Assembly (NCBI GenBank): GCA_044464175.1
Contig: JBIQLO010000035.1
Coordinates: 1 to 25,306 of the forward strand
Direction of reading: 5' to 3'
Source of the DNA: JBIQLO01 sp044464175
Lineage (GTDB): Bacteria; Planctomycetota; Phycisphaerae; Tepidisphaerales; Tepidisphaeraceae
Length of the DNA stretch: 25,306 bases
Part shown: one piece after another, positions 8,731 through 16,272 of the stretch
Layout of the letters: each line of letters starts with the position of its first letter
Numbering within the stretch: the stretch's first letter is position 1
Notes under the pieces: generated by a model
Database searches by the model: none
Told to the model about the DNA's origin: nothing
What the model saw: the letters and a program-made list of their open reading frames with translations, nothing else
Made by a program: the position numbers and the translations under genes

Positions 8731-8771
8731 GGATGCTCTCCAGTGGCGGGACAACCTCCGCCGCCTGCCTC

Positions 8772-9278
8772 TTAAAGGACTTCCGCCTCGCGGATTTGAT
8801 CGCGTAACCGGGCGGCGCGCTCGTAATCTTCACTTTCCACGGCCTTGGCCAGTTCCTTGCGCAAGCGGGTGAGATCCGCCTGTCGGCGCAGCTTGGCGGC
8901 TCCACCGCCGGCCGATCCGCCGCGGCGGACGGGCACTTTGCCGACGTGGTGGGTCGCCCCGTCATGGGCCCTCTGAATCAGGGGCGCCAGGTCGCGTTCG
9001 AACAGGTCATAGTCATTCTCACAGCCCAGCAGGCCCGTCTGGCGAAATTCCGCCCAGGTGATGCCGCAATGCTCGCATGAGACGCCCGCCTGTTTCTGCA
9101 GGCCGGAATGGGCCATGACAAAATTGGTCAACAGTTCGTTGATGGGGGTATGGGCCTTGACGGGAATTCCCTCATTCTGCGCGGCGCATTGCTCGCACAG
9201 ATGCTTTTCAATTTTTTTGCCGCCCTTGATCTCGGTGAGGTGAACGGTCGCCGATTTGCCGCAACTGTCGCATTTCAT
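8772..9278 (-). CDS. mcsA: McsA, zinc-binding activator of McsB
   Basis: This 168-residue protein is the expected partner and activator of McsB. It has two CxxC pairs at the N terminus (CDSC, CEQC) and another CxxC plus a later Cys in the middle (CEHC, and Cys in LLGCENDYD), consistent with zinc binding. A C-terminal UVR (UvrB/UvrC) motif is at about 130-162, with the pattern LRKELAKAVESEDYERAARL. ATG 9278 is preferred because AGGAA precedes it by 7 nt; an in-frame TTG at 9296 is weaker. It is followed directly by mcsB, so the two are very likely co-transcribed and act as a complex. No promoter or heat-shock operator (CtsR-like repeat) was found in front of it. Confidence 0.92.
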   Translation of the reverse strand: MKCDSCGKSATVHLTEIKGGKKIEKHLCEQCAAQNEGIPVKAHTPINELLTNFVMAHSGLQKQAGVSCEHCGITWAEFRQTGLLGCENDYDLFERDLAPLIQRAHDGATHHVGKVPVRRGGSAGGGAAKLRRQADLTRLRKELAKAVESEDYERAARLRDQIREAEVL

Positions 9279-9377
9279 AATTCGATTCCTGAACAATCCT
9301 ATTTCCCTCAGCCGCGAAGGTCAAACGGCCTTTGAAGAAGAACACCTCGGCCACCTTCCAGCGGGCGAGATGGGGCA

Positions 9378-9737
9378 TCAAGGTATGTATTTGGCCGCAT
9401 TTTCGGGCGTTTCCCACACCTTTACCCATTTCAGCCGGACGGCCTGGGGCAGTCGCAGCGACCGGGCGATGTGCAGGGCAACGTGTTCGGTGGTGGGATT
9501 GAGCGCGGCGAAGGCGGGCAGGTCGTTCAGATGGCGGTTGTGCATCGGATCGAGCACCTGCTTCACCAGCCGCTCCAGTTCATGAAAGTCCATGACCACG
9601 CCGATGGCGTCGAGCCGGTCGGCCTGCACGCAGACGCGGACGCGCCAATTGTGGCCGTGGAGAGGCTCCAGGGAGCCATCGTACAACCGCAATTGATGGG
9701 CGGCGGCAAAACCGGTGGTGGTGGTCAGTTCGTACAT
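9378..9737 (-). CDS. PTPS-III-type 6-pyruvoyltetrahydropterin synthase homologue (probable FolB bypass)
   Basis: This 119-residue protein belongs to the PTPS/QueD family. The three zinc-binding histidines are visible: His14 in AAAHQL, and His27 and His29 in LHGHNW. The catalytic Cys that precedes HGH in QueD and PTPS is absent. Instead the segment reads SLEPLHGHN, with Glu24 three residues before HGH. In the PTPS-III subgroup, described from Plasmodium and from folB-lacking bacteria including Planctomycetes, a Glu replaces or accompanies the Cys. Those enzymes make 6-hydroxymethyl-7,8-dihydropterin from dihydroneopterin triphosphate for folate synthesis. I therefore infer a folate role rather than queuosine. 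The gene starts 15 bp after the alpha-galactosidase gene and is probably translated from the same message. Confidence 0.9.
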   Translation of the reverse strand: MYELTTTTGFAAAHQLRLYDGSLEPLHGHNWRVRVCVQADRLDAIGVVMDFHELERLVKQVLDPMHNRHLNDLPAFAALNPTTEHVALHIARSLRLPQAVRLKWVKVWETPENAAKYIP

Positions 9738-9752
9738 TGAGTTCTCTCCGGG

Positions 9753-11690
9753 TTACTCGAGGCAAAACAGCCCGACCGCCGAACGAGGGGGCAGTGAGAT
9801 CGGGCCGACCGGCATTTCAACCGTCTGATGGGTCCAGAAATCAACGATGCGCCGGGCGGCGGGTAGATTCACGCGATGCTCAACCGGCCCATCGGTGAGG
9901 TTAAACAGCCCCAGAAGCATTCCACCGGACACGGGCGCAGCAACGGCCGGCATCAGCTCCTGGCCGGGCGTCAGGAGGTTCAGCAGCCGCGCGGGACCGA
10001 TCAGGGCGGGCGCTTCGAACATCCGCCGCAGGACCGCCAGCCCCTGCTCATTCAATCTAGGCAGGGCATCGCCCAGAATCAGGTCTCCGCCGGTGAGGTG
10101 CACCGCCAGGGCGAGCACTCGGGCGTCCTCCAGGGACATGTCCGGGCCGCGGCACCAGAAATCCTCCAGCGATTCGGGCAGGACAGCGCTTCGCCGGTGC
10201 AGGCTTTGGTCCTCGGTGGTCTGAGGGCTGCGGACGATCAGGAAGTCGGGATCGGTGTTGCCGATGGCGCCCTGCATCCAGAGCCGCTGGAACATGATCC
10301 GGACGTTGTGGCGGATGTGAGTCCAATGGTTGTGAATGTCGCCGGTGGTCCGGTGGGCATCGGCGATGCCGATGACAGACTCAAAGGGGGCAAGGCAACT
10401 GAGCAGGTAGCGATCCGGACCGATGCAGTCGCGGATGAGCTGGAACAGGCCGCGGAGCAGGTCCGCCCGGCCAACGGAGCGATCGTGAAAGAGGGCCGCC
10501 TTCAATGCCTCCTGGGTGAAGTCGCACTTGAAGTATTCAAAGCCATCCTCCACCAATTGATGGTAGACGGCCTTGAGGTGCGTGCGAACCTGGGGATGGG
10601 TGACATCCAACTGGGCCATCATGCCGTAGGAAAGCTGCCTCAGGTGAGGGGAGCCGTCGGCGTTGGAGATGAACCAGTCGGGATGTTCCCGGTAGAGCGG
10701 GGTGTACATGTTCACCATGAGGGGCGCGGTCCAGATGCCGGGGCGGTAGCCTAATGATTTGATGTGGCGGCAGTAGTCGGCCAGCCCCTGGGGAAATTTC
10801 CAGTTGGCCCGCCAGACACCCCACATGCACTCGTATCCCTCATCGATGACGATGTAGCTGAGGCGGTCGCCGAAGCGTTCCCGTGCAACCTGGGCGTTGA
10901 CATCCATGTCTTGGCGCTGCACCGCGCCGGCGTAGTAGTCCCAGGAATTCCAGCCGGTGGCGCGCGGCTTTTGGGGCGGGGCCAGACGGAGGCGCATCAG
11001 GCGCGTGAATTCATCCAACAGCGGCTGGCCATCCTCGCCGGCGGTCGCCTGGCGCACCAGGAGCGAACTGGTTTTCAGCGAAGCGCCGGGGGCCAGTTCC
11101 TGCTGAAAATCGAAGCGGCACTCGAAGCCCCAGCTCCCCTGCCCGTGGGGGGCATCATGCAGGGTCTGAAAGGCCGTGAAGCCGCTGCCGAAGGGGGGCA
11201 GGGCGGCCAGCAGCAGCGCCTCTCCGGAGGCGTCGCCGCGGTAGATCGTGTAGAGGTGGCTGGGGGGATCGATGGATTTGCTCCAGGTCGCCGGGAGCGA
11301 GAGGGACTTGATCCCCCCTACCGCCGCCGCACCCTGGCTGTGGACCACCTGATGAAAGTCACGGGCGATCCGGGGGCGGGCAAAATCGGCGGGGGCGAAT
11401 CGGAGAATGATTTCCTTCACCCGAACCGCATCGGGACCCGTGTTGGTCAGTTCAATGGTTAATGCCTGGTCCGCATCCCATCGGAGGCGGCCACTGAGGG
11501 AGGGCCAGGAGAAGGTCACCCCCCCGTTCTCATCCCGGCCGCAGCGCTGGGCCCGATCCAGACGGTAGTTGGCGTCGTCCGTCTGTACGATCAAGCGCCC
11601 GGAGGCGGCCGAAAATGGGCCGGCCTCCAAGGCAAGGCGCCGCGCATCGGGATCACAGGAAATCGAGGCAATCGCCGGGGGCGGATTCAT
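9753..11690 (-). CDS. Alpha-galactosidase-like glycoside hydrolase (clan GH-D, GH36-like)
   Basis: This 645-residue protein has an N-terminal beta-sandwich (about 1-235), a TIM-barrel catalytic domain (about 243-540) and a small C-terminal beta domain. The signature GWNSWDYY (246-253) opens the barrel. YFKCDF (386-391) supplies the likely nucleophile Asp390, and RTTGDIHNHW (447-456) the likely acid/base Asp451, by analogy with clan GH-D alpha-galactosidases. No signal peptide is visible, so it probably acts in the cytosol on imported alpha-galactosides. The exact sugar is not certain, since related enzymes cleave other alpha-glycosides. A GGAGAA ribosome site precedes ATG 11690. The gene is divergent from trpE and overlaps nothing. 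The pterin gene follows 15 bp downstream. Confidence 0.88.
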   Translation of the reverse strand: MNPPPAIASISCDPDARRLALEAGPFSAASGRLIVQTDDANYRLDRAQRCGRDENGGVTFSWPSLSGRLRWDADQALTIELTNTGPDAVRVKEIILRFAPADFARPRIARDFHQVVHSQGAAAVGGIKSLSLPATWSKSIDPPSHLYTIYRGDASGEALLLAALPPFGSGFTAFQTLHDAPHGQGSWGFECRFDFQQELAPGASLKTSSLLVRQATAGEDGQPLLDEFTRLMRLRLAPPQKPRATGWNSWDYYAGAVQRQDMDVNAQVARERFGDRLSYIVIDEGYECMWGVWRANWKFPQGLADYCRHIKSLGYRPGIWTAPLMVNMYTPLYREHPDWFISNADGSPHLRQLSYGMMAQLDVTHPQVRTHLKAVYHQLVEDGFEYFKCDFTQEALKAALFHDRSVGRADLLRGLFQLIRDCIGPDRYLLSCLAPFESVIGIADAHRTTGDIHNHWTHIRHNVRIMFQRLWMQGAIGNTDPDFLIVRSPQTTEDQSLHRRSAVLPESLEDFWCRGPDMSLEDARVLALAVHLTGGDLILGDALPRLNEQGLAVLRRMFEAPALIGPARLLNLLTPGQELMPAVAAPVSGGMLLGLFNLTDGPVEHRVNLPAARRIVDFWTHQTVEMPVGPISLPPRSAVGLFCLE

Positions 11691-11818
11691 GGGGTGTTCT
11701 CCGGATGAGACTCAGGATCCGAGGCTCGTCTTCAGCGCCGCGCGGGCGGAGGGCGGCAGCGCTCATGCAACGGCCCGGCACTTTCCACTGGGCGCGGTTC
11801 ACCGTATCTTCTACTTCC

Positions 11819-13318
11819 ATGCGCCGCTACTTTCCAGACATCGCGGGTTTTCACTCCGCCGCCCGGTCGGCTCGGATCATACCGGTTTATCGGCAACTTC
11901 TGGCCGATCGCCTGACGCCGGTCAGCGCATTTCAGTTGCTGGGGCGGGATGAACATGCCTTTTTGCTGGAAAGCGTGGTCGGGGGGGAGAAAATCGCGCG
12001 GCACAGCTTTATCGCCACCGGGCCGTCGATGGTGTATCAGGCCACGCAGGGAAAGGCTTCGATCCAACAGGCAGGCCAGCCGGAGAGGCATTTTCAGACA
12101 AGCGATCCGCTGGCGGACCTGCAGAACCTGATGCCGCCGGGCGCGTACCATCGGAACCGGGCCCTGCCGGCCTTCACGGGCGGGCTGGTGGGGTATGCCG
12201 GTTACGATACGGTGCGCTATTATGAGCCGGAAAAGCTGAATCATCCCCCGGCCGACGACCGGCATCTGCCGGATGTGCAGTTCGCCCTGTACGGCGAGTT
12301 GGTCATCTTCGATCACGTGGACAAGACGATCAAGGTGGTGGCCAATGCGGATTTGGGGCGGCATCCCGATGAGGCTTCGGCCTACGCCGACGCCTGCCGG
12401 CGCGTGGATGAACTGGTGGAGCGGCTGCAGCATGCGCCCCAGCTGTCTCTGGGCGAGATTGACACCGGCACGGAAGAACCGATGCCGGCGCTGGAGAGCA
12501 ATCTGAGCAGGGAGCAGTTTGAGGCGGCCGTGGAGCGCGGCAAGGCGTACATTCGCGCCGGGGACATCTTTCAGTTTGTCCCCAGCCGGCGCTTGCGGCT
12601 GAGTTGTGCGGCCGATCCGTTCGATGTTTATCGCGCCTTGCGGATCATCAATCCTTCGCCGTTCATGTTTTATCTCAAGAGCCGGGCCTGCACGTTGATC
12701 GGCTCGAGCCCGGAGATTCTCTGCCGGGTGATTGACGGCGTCATCACCAGCCGTCCGCTGGCCGGCACGCGTCGGCGGGGCAAGACCGAGGCGGAGGACA
12801 AGGCATTGGAGGCCGAGTTGCTGGCCGATCCGAAGGAGCGGGCCGAGCACATCATGCTCGTCGACCTTCACCGGAACGATGTGGGGCGGGTGGCGAAGGT
12901 GGGGACGGTGAAACTCAGCGACATGATGAGCGTGGAGCGGTACAGCCACGTCATGCACATCACGACGGATGTGCAGGGGGAACTGGCCGAGGGGAAGACG
13001 GCGCTGGATGCCCTGCGTGTCAGCCTGCCGGTCGGCACGGTCAGCGGCGCGCCCAAAATTCGGGCCATGCAGATCATTGATGAGCTGGAGACCACGCGCC
13101 GCGGCCCGTACGGGGGGGCGGTGGGGTATCTGGACTATTCGGGGAACCTGGACACCTGCATCGCGCTGCGGACGATTGTCTGGCAGGAGGGGCGATTCGA
13201 TATTCAGGTGGGGGCGGGCATCGTTGCCGATTCTGTCCCGGCAACCGAGTATGAGGAAACCATGAGCAAGGCGCGGGCGATGATCAAGGCCGTGCAGATC
13301 GCTCAGAAAGGTTTTTAG
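11819..13318 (+). CDS. trpE: Anthranilate synthase component I
   Basis: TrpE converts chorismate, with ammonia from its glutaminase partner, to anthranilate in the first committed step of tryptophan synthesis. The 499-residue length is typical. The LLES motif (49-52), followed by GGEKIARHSF, matches the N-terminal tryptophan feedback site. The chorismate-binding domain contains SPFMFYLK, GSSPEI, the segment LVDLHRNDVGRV (about 346-357) and LPVGTVSGAPK (about 402-412). The first of these differs from the usual DLGRND by one residue. The C-terminal RRGPYGGAVGY segment is intact. The start at 11819 fits the family N terminus; no strong ribosome site is visible. An in-frame extension upstream overlaps the divergent gene and is rejected. 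No trpG or other trp gene is adjacent. Confidence 0.95.
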   Translation: MRRYFPDIAGFHSAARSARIIPVYRQLLADRLTPVSAFQLLGRDEHAFLLESVVGGEKIARHSFIATGPSMVYQATQGKASIQQAGQPERHFQTSDPLADLQNLMPPGAYHRNRALPAFTGGLVGYAGYDTVRYYEPEKLNHPPADDRHLPDVQFALYGELVIFDHVDKTIKVVANADLGRHPDEASAYADACRRVDELVERLQHAPQLSLGEIDTGTEEPMPALESNLSREQFEAAVERGKAYIRAGDIFQFVPSRRLRLSCAADPFDVYRALRIINPSPFMFYLKSRACTLIGSSPEILCRVIDGVITSRPLAGTRRRGKTEAEDKALEAELLADPKERAEHIMLVDLHRNDVGRVAKVGTVKLSDMMSVERYSHVMHITTDVQGELAEGKTALDALRVSLPVGTVSGAPKIRAMQIIDELETTRRGPYGGAVGYLDYSGNLDTCIALRTIVWQEGRFDIQVGAGIVADSVPATEYEETMSKARAMIKAVQIAQKGF

Positions 13319-13337
13319 AAGCTTCCGGACCCGGTGA

Positions 13338-14060
13338 CTACCGCACGAGCAGCAGATAGCCAATCACCGCCACGGCGACCAGGGCGGCCACGGAGAGAAA
13401 GATGGCGATGGCGAGCATGCTGGTGAAGCGGGTGTTCTGCTTCATCAGCAGCCGCTGCAGCTCATTGTCGCGGGCGGTCTGGTTGTCGCGGAGCTGCTCC
13501 ATGATGCGGGCGCTGGCCTCGGAATGTTTGCCAACGGTCTGCATGGCCGCGCCGACGGTGGAAAGGTTGTCTGCAATGGAGCGGTCCTGCTCGTTGAGCG
13601 TGTCCACCCGCTGGTTCATCGCGTGCAGCACTTCCTGATGGGCGCCGGAGGTTTCGGAGATTTTATTGAGGATTTCGCCCAGATGCCGCTGCTGGTCGAT
13701 CTGGCGATCCATCTGATCGCGGATTGCCTTGAGCGTCTCGACCTGCACCTTGTTGCTTTCGGGGAGTTGCTTGAGGGCTTCGGGCAGGTGGGAGAGGTAT
13801 TCGAGCAACTGGTCCTGTCGTTCGCTCTGGCGCTCCAGATTGTCGCGGACGGTGGTCATCAGGTCGGCCACGGCCTGGAGGCCACCCTGAAGGTTGGAGA
13901 TTGCCTGATCGCGCTTGGCCCAGGGGCGCAGGAGGGTGCTTCGCTGAGCGGTGACCGGTTCGCCCCCGCCGTTTTCATGCGCCAGATCGCCATCGACTTC
14001 GGACGGATCGCGCTTAAACCACTGGCCGATCCGTGACAGCAGATTGGGTTGGTCGCTCAT
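13338..14060 (-). CDS. Tail-anchored coiled-coil membrane protein of unknown function
   Basis: This 240-residue protein is not recognised by family. An N-terminal charged region (about 1-50) is followed by a long heptad-like helical region (about 52-210) rich in Gln, Glu, Asp and Arg, without Cys. A single C-terminal transmembrane helix ends the protein (about 213-237, with almost no residues beyond it), so the coiled coil should face the cytosol as a tail-anchored protein. The pattern recalls the signalling helices of chemoreceptors but lacks their conserved hairpin tip. AGGAGA (minus strand, 14071-14066) supports ATG 14060. The stop codon lies 19 bp from the trpE stop codon in convergent orientation, with no clear terminator between them. 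Confidence 0.72.
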   Translation of the reverse strand: MSDQPNLLSRIGQWFKRDPSEVDGDLAHENGGGEPVTAQRSTLLRPWAKRDQAISNLQGGLQAVADLMTTVRDNLERQSERQDQLLEYLSHLPEALKQLPESNKVQVETLKAIRDQMDRQIDQQRHLGEILNKISETSGAHQEVLHAMNQRVDTLNEQDRSIADNLSTVGAAMQTVGKHSEASARIMEQLRDNQTARDNELQRLLMKQNTRFTSMLAIAIFLSVAALVAVAVIGYLLLVR

Positions 14061-14150
14061 GCGCATCTCCTGGTTTGACCCTGCTCGGGGGGCAACTTTA
14101 CCATGGGGGGATGATGGGTCAACCCGAAGCGACCGGCAGGGCATGGAGAG

Positions 14151-14190
14151 AAGGCATGAAGGCACGAAGGCGCGAAGGCGCGAAGGAAAA
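14151..14190. repeat. 8-bp tandem repeat spanning the lipoprotein start codon
   Basis: Four consecutive units are AAGGCATG, AAGGCACG, AAGGCGCG and AAGGCGCG (14151-14182), then a partial unit AAGGAAAA. The start ATG (14156-14158) is in the first unit. Eight is not a multiple of three, so loss or gain of a unit would shift the frame after the start. The same sequence is rich in purines and also supplies the region around the ribosome site. Confidence 0.85.
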
Positions 14191-15076
14191 TCAGCTGAAA
14201 ACAGCATCGTTCATCGGCGCCGTCGCTATTCTGATTTCCATTTTCTGTCTTGTGAGCGGATGCGATCGGGTCAAGGCGCCAGAGACCCGGGGGAAGCATA
14301 CCGTCGCATCGCTGGTGCCGGCGGCGACGGATTTGATCATGGGGATGGGGGCGGAGGATCAGCTGGTGGCGGTGAGCAACTATGACCGGAACCGGGCGGA
14401 TGTGAAGAGCCTGCCCAAGGTGGGGGATTATCTCACAACGGACTGGGAGCAACTGGCGGCGCTTGAGCCGGAGGCGATGATCGTGCAACTGGCCCCGCAG
14501 CGCATGCCCGCGGGATTGAAACAGCGGGCCGATGAACTGGGCATCCGGCTGGTAAATGTGCATATCGACCGGGTGGCGGATGTTTTCACGACCCTGACGA
14601 GCCTGGGAACGGTCCTGCACGATCCGGGCAAGGCGGATCGGGCGGCGGCCGAGCTGCACCGGCAGCTTGAGGCGGTACGCCAACGGCATGCCGGGCGGGC
14701 GGCGGTCCGGACGCTGATCGTGCTGGACACGGACGTGCAGGCGGTGGCGGGCCGGAACAACTTTCTCAACGATCTGCTGGAGATTGCCGGGGGAGAGAAC
14801 GTTGTTCCGGCGGAGATGGGGCCCTGGCCAACGATTGACCATGAAATGCTGATGAAGCTCGATCCGGAGGTGATTCTGCAACTGCTGCCGGAGGCGTCGG
14901 TTGCGGTGACGACGGAGGCCAGGCGGGTCTGGGGGCGGTTTCCGCAACTGCCGGCGGTGGCGTCGGGGCGGGTGCGGACGCTGACCCAGTGGTATGTGCT
15001 TCAGCCGGGGTGGCACATCGGGCAGACCGCGGAATTGTTCGCCGAGGGACTGGGATTTGGGAAGCGGGACCGCTGA
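14156..15076 (+). CDS. Periplasmic-binding lipoprotein, ABC-type (BtuF/FhuD-like)
   Basis: This 306-residue protein is a probable lipid-anchored solute-binding protein. The N terminus has a positively charged stretch, a hydrophobic core (about 17-32) and a lipobox LVSGC with Cys36. The rest resembles the helical-backbone binding proteins for iron-siderophores and cobalamin: SLVPAATDLIMGMG near the start, then LPKVGDY, and later LNDLLEIAGGENVV. The motif order fits BtuF-like corrinoid binding, but ligand choice cannot be read from sequence. The start ATG 14156 lies inside the 8-bp tandem repeat and is preceded by GGAGAGAAGG, a plausible ribosome site. No ABC permease or ATPase gene is adjacent in this window. 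rpsB begins 267 bp downstream on the same strand. Confidence 0.84.
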   Translation: MKARRREGAKENQLKTASFIGAVAILISIFCLVSGCDRVKAPETRGKHTVASLVPAATDLIMGMGAEDQLVAVSNYDRNRADVKSLPKVGDYLTTDWEQLAALEPEAMIVQLAPQRMPAGLKQRADELGIRLVNVHIDRVADVFTTLTSLGTVLHDPGKADRAAAELHRQLEAVRQRHAGRAAVRTLIVLDTDVQAVAGRNNFLNDLLEIAGGENVVPAEMGPWPTIDHEMLMKLDPEVILQLLPEASVAVTTEARRVWGRFPQLPAVASGRVRTLTQWYVLQPGWHIGQTAELFAEGLGFGKRDR

Positions 15077-15103
15077 TTCGTGAAAAATTCACCTCGTGCT
15101 CGC

Positions 15104-15133
15104 TTGCCAACCCCCCTTCGGGTGGAGTACAGT
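15104..15133 (+). promoter_or_regulatory. Possible rpsB-tsf promoter
   Basis: TTGCCA (15104-15109) is 18 bp from TACAGT (15128-15133), a moderate match to the housekeeping consensus. It lies between the lipoprotein stop codon and rpsB, where a ribosomal-protein promoter is expected. Confidence 0.4.
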
Positions 15134-15342
15134 AGTCGCTTCACTGCGCCAGGCGGTGAAGCGCGGCGGTGGCCGGATCTGTAAAGCGGCCACAGCGGCG
15201 ATTTATTGTTTTAACTTCGTTGGGCCCCGCCGCCGGCGGGTGTCCCACCATCCCAAGCCTCAATGTGCGGCGGGTTTTCCTGGCGATTTGCCGCGCACGG
15301 GCTGTCGGCCCCTGGTTGGCCGCTATATGGAGAATCGCCATC
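15134..15342 (+). other. Untranslated leader of rpsB
   Basis: About 210 bases separate the candidate promoter from the rpsB start. It contains a perfect 6-bp GC hairpin (CCCGCC/GGCGGG, 15226-15240, loop GCC) inside GGG/CCC flanks. rpsB leaders in some bacteria bind S2 for autoregulation; a match to that known structure could not be checked here. No convincing coding sequence is seen. Confidence 0.3.
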
Positions 15343-16191
15343 ATGGCTAAGTCGCAATCTGAACTGGTCAAGGAACTTGTGGACGCGGGCGTGCATTTCG
15401 GGCACCGGGTAAGCCGGTGGAACCCGAAGATGGAGCCGTACATTCACGGCAAGCGCAACATGATCCACATCATTGACGTGCGTGAGACGCTCAAGGGGAT
15501 TCTCCGTGCCAAGAAGATGGTGCAGAACATCGCGGCGCAGGGGAAGGATGTGCTGTTTGTGGGGACCAAGCGGCAGGCACGGCACGCGGTGGAGTCCGAA
15601 GCGCAGCGCTGCGGGATGCACTACGTCTCGGAGCGGTGGCTGGGCGGCACGCTGACCAACTTCCGCACGATCCGGGCCCGGCTCAACCGGCTGGAAGAGC
15701 TGGAGAAGCTGTGGGAAACCGGGCAGATCGAGAGCTATTCCAAGAAGATGAAGTCGACGCTGCACCGGGAGCTGACCAAAATCAAGACGAACCTGGAAGG
15801 CATCCGCAAGATGGACAAGATGCCGGGGGTCATGGTCCTGGTGGATACGCGGCGGGAGCACATTGCGGTGCAGGAGGCCAAAAAGCTGGGGGTGCCGACG
15901 ATCGCGATCATCGACACCGACAGCAATCCTGACCTGATCGACCTGCCGATCCCGGGCAACGACGACGCCATGAAGGCGATCGAGCTGATTTTGGGAGAAC
16001 TGGCCGACTCGATCATCGAGGGCAAGCAGGGCCGGGGCGAAGGGAAGGCGGAAGAGGGTCAGGCGCCGGCGCCGCGCCGGCGTTCGAGCCGCTCGCAGTT
16101 CCGGGCCGAAGCGCCGGCCAGCGAGGCGCCGGCGGGCGAACCGGCCGCGGAAGCAGCCCCGTCCGTGGCGGAAGCCGTGGGGGCGCAATAA
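15343..16191 (+). CDS. rpsB: Small ribosomal subunit protein uS2
   Basis: uS2 is a component of the 30S ribosomal subunit. The 282-residue protein begins MAKSQSELVKELVDAGVHFGH, shown by ATG 15343 with GGAGAA (15329-15334) about 8 bp upstream. The conserved RWNPKMEPYIHGKRN segment and the VLFVGTKRQA, WLGGTLTNFRTI, PGVMVLVDT and GVPTIAIIDTDSNPDLID segments are all present. It is longer than E. coli S2 because of a low-complexity Ala/Pro/Glu/Arg-rich C-terminal tail of about 55 residues. The tsf gene follows after 81 bp, the usual bacterial order. Confidence 0.98.
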   Translation: MAKSQSELVKELVDAGVHFGHRVSRWNPKMEPYIHGKRNMIHIIDVRETLKGILRAKKMVQNIAAQGKDVLFVGTKRQARHAVESEAQRCGMHYVSERWLGGTLTNFRTIRARLNRLEELEKLWETGQIESYSKKMKSTLHRELTKIKTNLEGIRKMDKMPGVMVLVDTRREHIAVQEAKKLGVPTIAIIDTDSNPDLIDLPIPGNDDAMKAIELILGELADSIIEGKQGRGEGKAEEGQAPAPRRRSSRSQFRAEAPASEAPAGEPAAEAAPSVAEAVGAQ

Positions 16192-16206
16192 GGCGTTTGG
16201 CGGCAG

Positions 16207-16235
16207 CCGGTTCCATGCCGGCGACCGGCAACCGG
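16207..16235 (+). other. Nested hairpin between rpsB and tsf
   Basis: The outer arms are CCGGTT (16207-16212) and AACCGG (16230-16235). The inner arms are GCCGG (16217-16221) and CCGGC (16225-16229), with loop CGA. No T-tract follows, so it is not a classical terminator. It could attenuate or process the rpsB-tsf message. It shares the core GGCAACCGG with the hairpin after tsf. Confidence 0.5.
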
Positions 16236-16272
16236 TAATTAACCACTAAATCGAATAAATCGAAGGATAGTC

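Noticed and set aside
9378..9737. Assignment as QueD of the queuosine pathway
   Set aside because: The Cys needed by QueD is replaced by Glu, and no other queuosine gene is nearby.
11732..13363. 543-codon open frame on the minus strand opposite trpE
   Set aside because: It lies entirely over trpE, has Arg/His/Pro-rich composition and no family pattern.
14151..14190. CRISPR array
   Set aside because: Units are 8 bp and directly adjacent, with no spacers; no cas gene is in the window. The 7-bp repeat at 21708-21747 is rejected for the same reason.
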